Assembly: GCA_036703985.1 (NCBI GenBank)
Contig: DATNQN010000057.1
Coordinates: 124,001 to 188,000 of the forward strand
DNA length: 64,000 nt
Direction: 5' to 3'
From: Leptolyngbyaceae cyanobacterium
GTDB lineage: Bacteria > Cyanobacteriota > Cyanobacteriia > Cyanobacteriales > Aerosakkonemataceae
Position numbers and translations under genes: made by a program. The notes under the pieces were generated by a model. The model was not told the origin of the DNA. It ran no database searches and worked only from the letters and a program-made list of their open reading frames with translations. How positions within the stretch are numbered: the stretch's first letter is position 1; each line of letters starts with the position of its first letter. Positions 16,136-25,942 of the stretch are shown piece by piece.

Positions 16136-17404
16136 TTAGGCATGAATTTTTTTGGCAAAAACCACTTGCTTTATTTGCTCTGCCAATCTTTGTCTATACA
16201 AAGCCCAAGTTAACTTTTCAGCCTTGATGCGAGCGGCTTTTCCCATTTCAGCTAATTCTAAAGGATGATTATAACACCATTCTATTTTCTCCTTAAGCGC
16301 GACCACATCACGAATGGGTATGATAAAACCCTCTACCCCATTATTAATAATATTAGCCACACCAGCATTAGGAGTAGTAATTACGGGAATACCGCAAGCC
16401 ATTGCCTCTAATACGACCAAAGGAAGCCCTTCAACAAGCGTAGGAAGCACCAATACATTAGCCCTACTATAATAATCATTTAATGAGGCATGGGGAACAG
16501 ATGGAACATAACAAATACTATTTTGATATTTTTCTAAGTAAATATCAGGGAATTCATTAATTCCTACTAGTTGTAACTCTGCTTTTGTTAATTTTAAATC
16601 TTGCCATGCCTGTAATAAATAGTGAACTCCTTTTCGAGGACCGACTCGACCGACGAATAATACTCGAAAAAGTTTATCCTGTTTGGGTTTGGGAAGAAAG
16701 TAATCAACTGGTGCGCCAAAAGGAATTACCCTAATTTTTTCCGGTTTAACCCCGGCTTCCACTAATGAATACTCAACAAAAGAAGAGGCAACAAAAATAC
16801 GATCTGCTAGCTGAATTTCCTGTTCCTTACGCTCAATTTTCCAAGCAGGTTCTTGAGTAGCTTGTAATGCTCCAGCAAATTCTGGAAAGCGTTCTGCTTC
16901 TTCTGCCTGGATTTGGCGACTCATACGATAAAAAAGAATTGGCAAATCGTATAAGCAATAAATTCCCTGTTGCTTAGCAGCTTGGAACGTACTAGCAGCG
17001 GCATCTTCGTAAGCGTAAACTGCATCGACGCCTTGAAGATGATGCTTAGAAACATGGCGATCTAGCGTAGCATAAATCCAATCGGCAGGACCTTGAGGCC
17101 CAAAACCCAAAGGGTAAGTTAGCCCGGTTCGTACCAAGCCTATTCTTAACAATTCTTTCCAGGGATGCGTTCGCATAAAAACATCATCTGGCATCATCCA
17201 TGTCCGTCGGCCCAATTCAGAAGCAACTTGGTTTTTAATCTCTTTTGGGAGTAAATTTAAGCTACGCGGTACCCACCCTTTTGGATTGTAAGCAATCGTT
17301 GTAATCACTTCATAAAGCAAGCCAGTCTCCCAAATAGCTAGTGCAGCTTCACGGGAGTTCGGATTGCCCATCGGGTGAATCAGAGAGATACGTGGATTGG
17401 ACAT
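16136..17404 (-). CDS. GT4 family glycosyltransferase
   Basis: A 422-residue GT-B enzyme. The N-terminal domain is longer than in the neighbouring GT4 proteins and begins RISLIHPMGNPNSREAALAI. The C-terminal domain has LFVGRVGPRKGVHYLLQAW and the E-x7-E motif VEGLPLVVLEAMACGIPV. Its 5' end overlaps the upstream polymerase-like gene by 56 bases in a different frame, so they are transcribed together. A 176-base spacer separates it from the next gene downstream. Sugar specificity is unknown. Confidence 0.9.
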   Translation of the reverse strand: MSNPRISLIHPMGNPNSREAALAIWETGLLYEVITTIAYNPKGWVPRSLNLLPKEIKNQVASELGRRTWMMPDDVFMRTHPWKELLRIGLVRTGLTYPLGFGPQGPADWIYATLDRHVSKHHLQGVDAVYAYEDAAASTFQAAKQQGIYCLYDLPILFYRMSRQIQAEEAERFPEFAGALQATQEPAWKIERKEQEIQLADRIFVASSFVEYSLVEAGVKPEKIRVIPFGAPVDYFLPKPKQDKLFRVLFVGRVGPRKGVHYLLQAWQDLKLTKAELQLVGINEFPDIYLEKYQNSICYVPSVPHASLNDYYSRANVLVLPTLVEGLPLVVLEAMACGIPVITTPNAGVANIINNGVEGFIIPIRDVVALKEKIEWCYNHPLELAEMGKAARIKAEKLTWALYRQRLAEQIKQVVFAKKIHA

Positions 17405-18788
17405 TAAAGTGCAGCCATTGTAATTGTTGTTGCCAATTTGTCACTAATTCTAATTGAGGTAAAAGAAAAACAAAACTAGTGAAAAACCAGTAGTAAATTG
17501 CAAAAGTGTGGTGAAAAACAAGTTGGCCATTGATCCAAAGCCCTTGGATGAGAAAAGCTGCTAATGCTAATTGCTTAAGTAAAGGTCTTTTCAATTTACA
17601 AAAGACTATAAAAAGCGCAATAATTATACTAATTCTTAAACCATACCAAAAAATAAAACCGATCGGTCCTAGCTCTAAAGCAATCCTGCCCATTTCTCCC
17701 TCAAAACCTACAGGTATTCTTTCCCCATATGGTAAACCTAACGCATTCCGAAGTGCTACGCTTCCTGGATGTGTTGCACCAGTTCCAAACCCATCAATTG
17801 CTTTATATTGAATAAAAGACAATGGTTCTGTCAAAGTTCCCAAAATGCGTGTGGATATATCATTAGTAGAGCTAGTGCGCGTTACAAAAGCATCTAAAGC
17901 ACGGCGAAACCAGAAAAGAGCAGCCGTAATAATCAGTATTCCCGGTATCAAAAAAGGCTTTATTATTCTGAAAATAGTAGAAGGATTAGTTAGACCTTTA
18001 ATAACTAGATAACCCATTAAAAATAAAATAGAACTAAAAACCGTACTCCGAGAACCAGTCATAAAAGCATTAATAGTTAATAACAATAATTCTAAAATAG
18101 TCGCTACCTGCCACCACTTTTGTTGCTTAATTGAAATTAACGGAATCAGTAACCCAAAACACGCTAGTAAGTAAGCTGCATAATTATTAATATATGAAAA
18201 AGTACCTGTAATTCTTACTCCTTGACTTGCTAAATCTCCACCCACAAATGTAGCTACATCCACCTGAACAACATCAGTTTGAACATAAGAATTTATGGGG
18301 CTAGAGGGAGGACTAAAAAACTGAATAATACCTAATATACCTACAGGAATAATTAATAAAAGATGCGCTCGTAAAAATCTATATAAATCTTCTTCTGTAG
18401 GGAATAAAGCTGGCATCATCCAAATTAAAGGTATGTAAAATAGATAAGTTTTTAATCCGAAAATACCTATAATAGTAGAACCCAAACTGGGATTAAAAGC
18501 CTGCAATAAACACCATAGAATTACTAACAATATCAGCCCATTAAGAAAGTGATTTCTAATAGGAAATTTTTGTTCTTGTCTTGAAAAGATATAATATTTA
18601 AGATAAGCTCCTAAAAGAACAAAATCTTTCAAGAAGTAAATTACTTCACTTGCTTGAGGTAATACCCATTTTCTCAATGCTCCCTCAATAACAAGGATAA
18701 AAAATACAGCTTTAACGGAACGCCGCCAGTTAACAGAAGAGATCGCAATTATAATAACAACCAATAGTAAAGCAATTAGCAGTTTCAC
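17349..18788 (-). CDS. O-antigen ligase/polymerase-like membrane protein
   Basis: The 479-residue protein is strongly hydrophobic with roughly ten to twelve membrane segments and a large loop near residues 160-200. GSRSTVFSSILFLMGYLVI and the following loop with GFGTGATHPGSVAL resemble the Wzy_C (O-antigen ligase/polymerase) family. Such proteins polymerise lipid-linked repeat units or ligate glycans on the outer face of the inner membrane. It is the only obvious polymerase candidate in this cluster. No Wzx flippase is seen here. It lies 15 bases after a methyltransferase gene and overlaps the downstream GT4 gene. Confidence 0.82.
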   Translation of the reverse strand: MKLLIALLLVVIIIAISSVNWRRSVKAVFFILVIEGALRKWVLPQASEVIYFLKDFVLLGAYLKYYIFSRQEQKFPIRNHFLNGLILLVILWCLLQAFNPSLGSTIIGIFGLKTYLFYIPLIWMMPALFPTEEDLYRFLRAHLLLIIPVGILGIIQFFSPPSSPINSYVQTDVVQVDVATFVGGDLASQGVRITGTFSYINNYAAYLLACFGLLIPLISIKQQKWWQVATILELLLLTINAFMTGSRSTVFSSILFLMGYLVIKGLTNPSTIFRIIKPFLIPGILIITAALFWFRRALDAFVTRTSSTNDISTRILGTLTEPLSFIQYKAIDGFGTGATHPGSVALRNALGLPYGERIPVGFEGEMGRIALELGPIGFIFWYGLRISIIIALFIVFCKLKRPLLKQLALAAFLIQGLWINGQLVFHHTFAIYYWFFTSFVFLLPQLELVTNWQQQLQWLHFNVQSTYLSDSPDGQSELP

Positions 18789-18803
18789 TATATAACTCCA
18801 ACC

Positions 18804-19487
18804 TTATTTAACCGACTGGGCAATTGTCATGATTGATGGATAATTCTTTTTTAATTTTCCTAAAAGATGTGCAATTTTTACAGCGTTTTTTTCATCAAGC
18901 ACGGAACCAAGTTTGTTTAATAAAAAAGGCCCATATAATTTATTTTGGAAAACCGGACGCCAATCGCAATGGAAAAGAAGATTAGTAATTGTCTGAAATG
19001 TCCAACAATAAAAATGTCGATCGTTGTCTGGATTAAGGCTTGGTTTTAAGTAGACTTCTACAGGTAAAATCAAAATTAATTTCCCCCCTCTTTTAACATA
19101 GTTATGAAAACTTTGTAATTCATTTTTAGGCGATGAAGAGTGTTCTAAAGAATGAGATGATAACAAGAAATCAAATTCATTTTGAGGAATATTTTCAATA
19201 GAGTTTACGACCTTTCTTCCTCTTTCTTTCAAGAAATTTACAGCAAATTCTGAACTGTCAAAATAAGTTACGTTTACCAAAGAATCGGAAACTTGTCCTA
19301 AACCGCAACCATAGTCTAAAATAGAAACTCTAGAGTCTATATCATTAGCATCAAAAATGGCTTTTTTCCAATAAAGAGAAAGCAACTTGTAATACTTATC
19401 GTTAGCAAAAATTCTGCCATAGTGGGAAGCATAATAATCTTGATTATAAGAAAAGTCTGATTTTTGGAGATCGTTCATTTTTATCAT
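18804..19487 (-). CDS. Class I SAM-dependent methyltransferase
   Basis: 227 residues with motif I SILDYGCGLGQVSDSL, then SSEFAVNFLKERG and the later SHSLEHSSSPKNEL, as in Methyltransf_11-like enzymes that modify glycans or small molecules. There are no membrane segments. It sits between a GT4 gene and the polymerase-like gene with short gaps (38 and 15 bases). It is clearly different from the other three methyltransferases in the run, so the glycan may carry several methyl groups. Confidence 0.82.
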   Translation of the reverse strand: MIKMNDLQKSDFSYNQDYYASHYGRIFANDKYYKLLSLYWKKAIFDANDIDSRVSILDYGCGLGQVSDSLVNVTYFDSSEFAVNFLKERGRKVVNSIENIPQNEFDFLLSSHSLEHSSSPKNELQSFHNYVKRGGKLILILPVEVYLKPSLNPDNDRHFYCWTFQTITNLLFHCDWRPVFQNKLYGPFLLNKLGSVLDEKNAVKIAHLLGKLKKNYPSIMTIAQSVK

Positions 19488-19525
19488 TACGTTTTGGATG
19501 GACGATTGCTATTATATGACATTAA

Positions 19526-20665
19526 TTAGCTACCTTGTGCTAATTTTGAATCAATTACTTCTTCATAAATTTTTAAATATTTTTTGGTTAGTTCAAATTC
19601 ATCAAAATTCTTTAATTGGCTTGCTCCCTTTTCTATTTGTTGCTTTGCTAGAGATTGGTCTTCAAGTAATTTAACCATACACTGGTAAAGAGATTGAATA
19701 TCTCCATTTTTGAACTTTAGTCCAGCATCTCCCAAACATTCTGCGTGTCCTCCACATTCAGAAACAATTAAATTTTTACCCGCCGCTAACAATTCAAGTG
19801 TTACACCTCCATAAGGTTCTTCCCAAACTGATGGTACGACAGCAATCTGAGAATTACTAATAATTTTTACTAATTCATCGCCTGACTTAGAACCAAAGAA
19901 AAATACTTGACTTGTCAAATTACGTTCTCGTACCAAATTTTCTAAAGATTGTCTAATATTACCATCTCCAACAATTGCCAGCGTTTTATTACTGTAGTTG
20001 GAGCTAGAAATTAACAAATGAAAGGCTTTAATTAAATCGGGGACTCCTTTTTCACTTACTAATCTTCCCACATAAAGAAAATCATACTTGAAATTTTGGT
20101 TATTTTGTGATGATTTAAATTTACTTAACGAATAAGGTGTATATGCTACAACTTGTTTTTTGCATTGTAGACGTTTGGCAACCCAATTTGAACAAGCAAT
20201 ATTCAAATCAACATTATTAGCAACATAGCGTCTAACAGCTAGTTTAACTGACTCTTTTAAAACAAATTTTAACCCATTTTTTTTGAAATGATATTTTAAT
20301 GATTTTATAGGACTCATAGGAGCAGGCTCCCCATCTACCCAGCCCAAACCATCAATACATAAAATTTGGTATCCATTATGAGTCCATATAAAAGGTTTAT
20401 TATTTAATTTCGCGAAGGGAAACATCGCTACGCTAGCGCCATTAGAATGAATTAAATCGCATTGTTTAGACAGTATTAATCGCTGTTTTAAGGAAGGTTT
20501 CCTAATTACTTTGTAAAGACGTTCATCCTCTTTTTTTATAACAGTTTCAGTAACAACTATACATTCGTGGCCTAAGCGTACAATATTTTCTGCTAAAGTA
20601 GCGGTGATAGTTTCGACACCTCCTGTAGAAGGCCAAAATACTGAAGAGTAAAGCAGAATTTTCAT
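19526..20665 (-). CDS. GT4 family glycosyltransferase
   Basis: 379-residue GT-B enzyme. It starts KILLYSSVFWPSTGGVETIT, the acceptor loop of GT4 enzymes. The donor domain shows YVGRLVSEKGVPDLIKAF, IVGDG and the E-x7-E motif EEPYGGVTLELLAAGKN. A short segment at about 20412-20445 (encoding NGASVAMFPFAKLN) is rich in palindromic GCTACGCTAGCG-type bases and may derive from a dispersed repeat. It lies 3 bases from the upstream methyltransferase gene and is co-transcribed. Confidence 0.9.
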   Translation of the reverse strand: MKILLYSSVFWPSTGGVETITATLAENIVRLGHECIVVTETVIKKEDERLYKVIRKPSLKQRLILSKQCDLIHSNGASVAMFPFAKLNNKPFIWTHNGYQILCIDGLGWVDGEPAPMSPIKSLKYHFKKNGLKFVLKESVKLAVRRYVANNVDLNIACSNWVAKRLQCKKQVVAYTPYSLSKFKSSQNNQNFKYDFLYVGRLVSEKGVPDLIKAFHLLISSSNYSNKTLAIVGDGNIRQSLENLVRERNLTSQVFFFGSKSGDELVKIISNSQIAVVPSVWEEPYGGVTLELLAAGKNLIVSECGGHAECLGDAGLKFKNGDIQSLYQCMVKLLEDQSLAKQQIEKGASQLKNFDEFELTKKYLKIYEEVIDSKLAQGS

Positions 20666-20668
20666 TTC

Positions 20669-21352
20669 TTATTCAGGTTTCTTACTAATTGCCAGAAAAC
20701 TATCGCTGTAACGAATACCCTTAAATAATCCGCCTGAAACCATTTGCCAGGTAAGTTTGGGAAGTTTAGGAATGCTACCAACGTCAGTAAAAAAGAATTG
20801 GGGGCTTAAAAAACCTGCTTCGCACAAGATACGTTGTGCATCTTTACGCAGCAGTGCAGTGATATGAGCCGGATATGAGCTATCACCAAATAATACAAAA
20901 TGTCCTTGAAATAACAGAGCTAACAAAGCTCGCCAGCTTTCATTATTTGGCGTACTAAAAATTAAAGTTCCACCGGGACGAAGTAGACGAAACCATTCTC
21001 GTGCAACGGCTCTAGGATTTTCCAAATGTTCGATTACTTCTGCCGAAACAATCACGTCAAATATTCGATCGGGTAAATTTGTTGGTTCGTTTAAATCTGC
21101 TTTGACCCACCTAATTGAACTATCGTTTTTTGGAGAATGTTCGATAATATCAATAGCAGTAATTGAATGGAATCGTTCTAATTTTTGAATACGTTGAGTT
21201 AGATTACCAGTACCCGCTCCAAAATCTAAAATATCTCCTTTCAAATCAAGTTCTACTAATATTCTCTCAAAAGCTGTATAGACTGGATCGGTACTAATAC
21301 CGCCACTGATTTCTGCTGCTAATTGACGCTGTGTTTTGAGAGCTTGATTCAT
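20669..21352 (-). CDS. Class I SAM-dependent methyltransferase
   Basis: 227 residues. Motif I is DILDFGAGTGNLTQRIQKL, the acidic residue after strand 2 is in ITAIDIIEH, and VSAEVIEHLENPRAVAREWF with LLRPGGTLIFSTPN mark a UbiE/Methyltransf_11-like fold. It is soluble. It lies 28 bases downstream of a divergent glycosyltransferase and 3 bases upstream of a GT4 gene, so it is embedded in the polysaccharide operon. The substrate is unknown. Confidence 0.85.
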   Translation of the reverse strand: MNQALKTQRQLAAEISGGISTDPVYTAFERILVELDLKGDILDFGAGTGNLTQRIQKLERFHSITAIDIIEHSPKNDSSIRWVKADLNEPTNLPDRIFDVIVSAEVIEHLENPRAVAREWFRLLRPGGTLIFSTPNNESWRALLALLFQGHFVLFGDSSYPAHITALLRKDAQRILCEAGFLSPQFFFTDVGSIPKLPKLTWQMVSGGLFKGIRYSDSFLAISKKPE

Positions 21353-21380
21353 AGTGAATTACGATATGATGTTTTTCTTG

Positions 21381-22475
21381 CTAATTGGCCACAATTTCTT
21401 TAAATTGAGTCGCAAAAATTTGAGCGTGTACTGATAAGTTATGGGTTTGATACCAAGCATGGGCATTGTTTGCGATCGCCTGTGCTACTTCTAAGTTTAG
21501 CCTTCCTGTAGGACGGTCTTCTAGCCAGTAGTGTTTCCCAGCTGACAGACCATTGAACTCCAGATCGCTATAAAATATTCCGATCGGGATTAATCCGTGG
21601 GCGCAGTAAGCAGCAAAGATAGTAGATTTAGCTAAATACTCTGTATTGTAGTCAAAGAAACCAGCTATAGAACTTAATAAGATTGTACTAATTTCTTGTG
21701 CGGTTCTTTTACCTGTCTTGACCACAGGTATTCCATTAATTGAAGAAAAATCAAGATTGATAAGTGGCCCTACATCTAATATTTCTTCAATCTCCAATTC
21801 TTGACAACATCGCTTTAAAGACGCTAAAGATCTTTGATAAACTCGCTGTCGATTGCTGCCACTGCCAAATACTACTAATTTTCGAGGACGTTGTGCAAGC
21901 GGAGGTACTTGTTCTGGTTCTCCAATGTTAGAAAAAACTGGTAAGTTAGGAATTGATGCCTGTTTGCCTAGTGTAAACTGGTGAAGAAGTTGAGCATAGC
22001 GTTCTTCACTGGTAAGACAGCGATCGCTTATCCTAGATAAGCGTACAGCTAAATTTTTTTGCACTGAGGATAACCAAAACGAACTTGCCCAAATTGGCCC
22101 ACTAGCGTAAAGTTCGTGAAACATCGTGAGCAAAGAGTGGTCTTTGTTTACGCTGCGCCATTTTTGTAACCCGTTGATTAACCAAAAAGGACAACCGCGT
22201 TTGGCATAACCATAGCCTACGTAATGTAGTAAAACGGTAGATATTTGTTCGGAGTTGTTTTTTAGCGCATACAATAAACTTTCTATTGAATGTTCCGTCA
22301 CCTGATGAACTGGAAATCTCTCTATATCAATTGCTCCATCCCATAATGGATTGCCAACTATAAAATGTGTTTCTATCCCAAAATATTGCCGGAGTTGCCT
22401 AGCTATATTTAAAGCATAATCTCCTACTCCATCAGTAGTAGGGGGAAGGCCAGTAACAATAGAAATTATGTTCAT
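21381..22475 (-). CDS. Divergent GT-B glycosyltransferase-like protein
   Basis: This 364-residue protein opens like GT4 enzymes (IVTGLPPTTDGVGDYALNIA) and has a second Rossmann-like half starting KLVVFGSGSNRQ. The usual E-x7-E motif is missing: the region that should hold it reads AGFFDYNTEYLAKSTIFAAY. It may therefore be a divergent or inactive glycosyltransferase. There are no membrane segments. It follows a large membrane protein gene with a 130-base gap and precedes a methyltransferase by 28 bases. Confidence 0.7.
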   Translation of the reverse strand: MNIISIVTGLPPTTDGVGDYALNIARQLRQYFGIETHFIVGNPLWDGAIDIERFPVHQVTEHSIESLLYALKNNSEQISTVLLHYVGYGYAKRGCPFWLINGLQKWRSVNKDHSLLTMFHELYASGPIWASSFWLSSVQKNLAVRLSRISDRCLTSEERYAQLLHQFTLGKQASIPNLPVFSNIGEPEQVPPLAQRPRKLVVFGSGSNRQRVYQRSLASLKRCCQELEIEEILDVGPLINLDFSSINGIPVVKTGKRTAQEISTILLSSIAGFFDYNTEYLAKSTIFAAYCAHGLIPIGIFYSDLEFNGLSAGKHYWLEDRPTGRLNLEVAQAIANNAHAWYQTHNLSVHAQIFATQFKEIVAN

Positions 22476-22605
22476 TTACCTACTTTATTAATTAAATCAT
22501 CAAAGTTTAATAAGACTTAAAATTTTCCATAAAAACTTATTATTAAAAGGCTTTCAAAGAAAATTACTACTGATTAGGCCATTCTTCGCATTAGTTGTTT
22601 TTATG

Positions 22606-24390
22606 TCAATCAGTTATTACTTTGAGTTTGAGAATGTTATTTAATTGCACAAACCTTTTATTATTTTTATCATATACCCAAGCTTTAATTAAGTTTTCAC
22701 CTACTGGTAAAGATTGGCCTGAAATATTAACTTCCCATCCGAATCGATCCCAACCTATTTTAGAATATCGACTATGCTTAAGTATCCTCCCTATTTCAGG
22801 TCTTGGTAATTTTATAACTGCATTAGCGAAAAAAGTTTTGCGATCGCCATAAGAAAATAAAACAACTCTTGGCTGTTCGCGAGCATCTGGCAAGCCAGCC
22901 CAACCAGAAAGCTTTATACTCATATCTTTTGGCAGAGTTATGAACTTGTCAGTTTGAGCAGGTATCTCAATATTTCCATAAAGTTTTTTAGATGCGATCG
23001 CAAATTTTATATCTGTTGGAAAAGTTCTGAATCCTAAACGATTTAGCCCGTCAACTGAGCTTCTCAAAAGCCCTTTAAACGGCTCGCCAGTAATAGAATG
23101 TAAACAGCTATCAGGTAATTCTTCAACAGATTGCTCTAAATAATAAACTACTTCTAGACAGGTTTTACCACTAGTCTTTTGTAACCATACCTCTCTTCCG
23201 TCTGCAATTCCCTGAGTAGAATAAGCAATAAAAAATGCTGTAATTAAGCCAAATATAAAGCAACTTATTGAAATTGAAATATCCTTTTTTTTATTCTCTA
23301 ATATTTTTTCATTATCAACAAGCAACCGCCACATTTGAAGGCAAGAAATTACTATTAATATTGTGCCTGTTGTATATCTTGTTTGTAAAGCATTGCCAAC
23401 TCCGTAACCTACTCTGCCTAAGCCGATCGTTAAAACAACTAACATAGAAAACCAGCCCAAAGATAACCAAGGAGCAGCATTTCTTGCAAACTGTGAACCT
23501 AAACTTTTAAAATAGTAACTATTCAAGAATAAAAAATTTATCATAATAAAAAATCCAGCAAGAGCAGGGTTTATAACTAACCCCACAGAAGACGAGCCAA
23601 CCATCATTAATATAAATGCTAGTGCAATTAAAGGCTTTTTTATAAAGAAAAATAAATCGGTTGATGATGCTGGCTTTTGGTAACCAATACTATAAATAAA
23701 GCAACATAATATAAACATTAATATCCATATTAAAATAATTTTTTTTCTTCGACTGCTATTGCTTTCAAAATAAAGGAGAGCAGGAATCATAGCTAGCCAA
23801 GATAGTAATCCGTGAGATGAAGAAAAACTCGCTAGAAAACAAAATAACCCTGCTATCAATACCTTCAAGTAAGCTGACAAACTTTTTGGTACATATAAAA
23901 TAAAAACTGCCAGTATTATACAAAAATTAGGTAAATACCATTGTAGCTGAAATCCCCAAAGCCAGTTACCAAACTGAACTAATGAAAAGTAAAGCATACT
24001 AATTGAAATGTTTGCCAAGTGAAATAATTGTTTGTTATTAGTCTCCTGAATAGCTGACAATTTATACATAGCGTAGAAAGATAATATTGCCAATATAACG
24101 CTACACCCCTGTTCAAGTTTGACATTCCAATTAGAAGAGAATGCAAGTATAGTGAATATAATTCTAGGAATGAATAGCCTATGTTCAAAGTGCTGGGCAA
24201 ATAAATCTCCAAGATTTGCAGTTTTAGATTCTACCTTTTCAAAAAAATCTACTAATACCCATTGATCTAAAAATGGAACGTTGACGCTAAAGTTAGCCAC
24301 AAACCATAACAGTAATGCAAGAGGTATGAGATAACCTATTAATATATATAGTTTGATTTTGCAGAAATAGTAAAAAATATTTGACATCAT
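22606..24390 (-). CDS. Polytopic membrane protein with C-terminal soluble domain
   Basis: The 594-residue protein has about ten to twelve hydrophobic segments over residues 15-430, then a soluble beta-rich tail of about 160 residues (for example FITLPKDMSIKLSGWAGLPD). The first periplasmic loop contains FLDQWVLVDFFEKVES and QHFEHRLFIPRIIF, which resemble the acidic first loop of GT39/ArnT-like (GT-C) enzymes. I recognise no exact family. A lipid-linked sugar transferase or glycan-modifying role is plausible from the three GT39-like genes directly upstream (26 bases). Confidence 0.6.
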   Translation of the reverse strand: MMSNIFYYFCKIKLYILIGYLIPLALLLWFVANFSVNVPFLDQWVLVDFFEKVESKTANLGDLFAQHFEHRLFIPRIIFTILAFSSNWNVKLEQGCSVILAILSFYAMYKLSAIQETNNKQLFHLANISISMLYFSLVQFGNWLWGFQLQWYLPNFCIILAVFILYVPKSLSAYLKVLIAGLFCFLASFSSSHGLLSWLAMIPALLYFESNSSRRKKIILIWILMFILCCFIYSIGYQKPASSTDLFFFIKKPLIALAFILMMVGSSSVGLVINPALAGFFIMINFLFLNSYYFKSLGSQFARNAAPWLSLGWFSMLVVLTIGLGRVGYGVGNALQTRYTTGTILIVISCLQMWRLLVDNEKILENKKKDISISISCFIFGLITAFFIAYSTQGIADGREVWLQKTSGKTCLEVVYYLEQSVEELPDSCLHSITGEPFKGLLRSSVDGLNRLGFRTFPTDIKFAIASKKLYGNIEIPAQTDKFITLPKDMSIKLSGWAGLPDAREQPRVVLFSYGDRKTFFANAVIKLPRPEIGRILKHSRYSKIGWDRFGWEVNISGQSLPVGENLIKAWVYDKNNKRFVQLNNILKLKVITD

Positions 24391-24416
24391 AATTTACTTA
24401 TTTTTTTATTAAAAAA

Positions 24417-25877
24417 TTAAGGAATCACGATAAGTTCAAAAGGCTTTTTTGGTAGCGAGTTGAATTTTCGGCCTAGCAATTCAATTCTTGGATAATCTAC
24501 CTGTGCATCTGTAACAAAATTGCCCACTAGAAATCGAGAAACAATGCCCGTTACGTTCGATGGTTTGTCTTTTATCGATGAAGGCCCAGACGCTGGAGCT
24601 GGCATCATAAAATTCCAGTCAATAACATTTTTTGGCAATTTATAGTCAAACACAAACCTAGCGGCAACGGAATCAATAGCATATTTTTTATTAGGATTAG
24701 CTAAGACATATTCTTTAATTTCTTTGTAGTGAGATGCAGGTAGACTTTCCCTTCCAAATAAGGCAACAAAATTTATACTCTGACTAGTTAAATAAATTAG
24801 GGTTGCTACTAAACAGATAAACATTTTTATTTTGTAAGGCCATTTCCCAAGCAAAATTATAGCTGCAATACCCATCCAACAAAAGAAAAACCCGAACAAA
24901 ATTGCCCCTGAGTAAAGGTAAATATTTAAAATAATTCCTAAAGTTAAGGCTATAAACAACATTTTTTTATCTAATGGAATAAGGTAACGTTTTTTGAAAA
25001 TGCCCACCGCAAATAATATAAATAAAATATAAGTAGGTAACCATAAGATGGGACCGAAACCCTGGGTAATCGTCATTATAAAAATAGGTGAATTTCGGCG
25101 GAAAGAAGCATGATAAAGAAAGTCTCTTATAAATACTTGCAATTCAAAATTTATACATAGTAACAAAAGCATTAAAGTTAATGCTGTTCCTCCTAGCAAG
25201 GCTGATAATCGAACTAATAAATACTGTTTTGCGTTACTTTTTTGCTGTTTTCTATAAATAAAGTTGATTAATACTATTGCAAAGCCAAAAGACGCTGCAT
25301 AGGCAGCAATAACTGGCGAAGTGAAAACAGCACTTTCTAGAAAAGTAAATCCCAGAAAGTATCGCCACCAATTATCTTTAGTGAGTAGCCATAAACCAAA
25401 AGCTAAATAAGCCATTCCCAAAGCATCTTGACGGAAACCTGGACTGTAAAAAAAGTTGGGATTACATTGCCATGCTGCAAAAAAAACTGTGGTACAAAGT
25501 GCTGTAATTCTTGGAAAACCGTAAAATCTTAATAGCAGGGCACAAGATAAGGAAAATAGATTGTAACATAAATATTGAAATAACCGTAGGCTGGTTGTAC
25601 TAACACCTGCAATTTTTAACCACGCAGCTAAAGTATAGGAGTGAAAAGGTGGTTGAAGATAAAATTTACCACTAACTAAAGTAGAGTTCCATGCTTCTAA
25701 AAGCGGATTAGTTAATTCTCCACCTTTAGCTAAATTGATTGCTGCTCCAGTAAAGAAAAGATCATCTATGCTAGGTATAGGGTAACCTAACAAAAAAAGT
25801 ACCGTCCAAAAGGAAATGATAGGTATGACTATCGTTAAAATGAATTTTTTTGAATAGGAAGGATGCTGGGCGATCAT
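24417..25877 (-). CDS. GT39-like membrane glycosyltransferase, copy 1
   Basis: A polytopic protein of 486 residues with about ten to twelve membrane segments. The first outer loop carries an Asp-Asp pair in GYPIPSIDDLFFTGAAINLA, the expected catalytic site of GT39/ArnT-like enzymes, which transfer sugars from polyprenyl phosphate. The start is set at 25877 because there it aligns with both paralogues; a GTG at 25913 would add 12 residues. The two following genes are close paralogues. A central 337-base block is almost identical to copy 2, while the flanks are much more divergent. Confidence 0.78.
   Translation of the reverse strand: MIAQHPSYSKKFILTIVIPIISFWTVLFLLGYPIPSIDDLFFTGAAINLAKGGELTNPLLEAWNSTLVSGKFYLQPPFHSYTLAAWLKIAGVSTTSLRLFQYLCYNLFSLSCALLLRFYGFPRITALCTTVFFAAWQCNPNFFYSPGFRQDALGMAYLAFGLWLLTKDNWWRYFLGFTFLESAVFTSPVIAAYAASFGFAIVLINFIYRKQQKSNAKQYLLVRLSALLGGTALTLMLLLLCINFELQVFIRDFLYHASFRRNSPIFIMTITQGFGPILWLPTYILFILFAVGIFKKRYLIPLDKKMLFIALTLGIILNIYLYSGAILFGFFFCWMGIAAIILLGKWPYKIKMFICLVATLIYLTSQSINFVALFGRESLPASHYKEIKEYVLANPNKKYAIDSVAARFVFDYKLPKNVIDWNFMMPAPASGPSSIKDKPSNVTGIVSRFLVGNFVTDAQVDYPRIELLGRKFNSLPKKPFELIVIP
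25321..25657 (-). repeat. Near-identical block shared by GT39-like copies 1 and 2
   Basis: About 337 bases here match 26859-27195 with very few differences (I see isolated single-base changes), whereas the surrounding parts of the genes are clearly diverged. The upstream-most copy shares only about 120 bases (28413-28532). The sharp change in similarity points to recent gene conversion. Confidence 0.8.
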
Positions 25878-25942
25878 AAAATTTATAGTTTTTAATGTAC
25901 AAGTTTTTTTCACAACTTATACCAAGTATTTATCGTGTTTAC

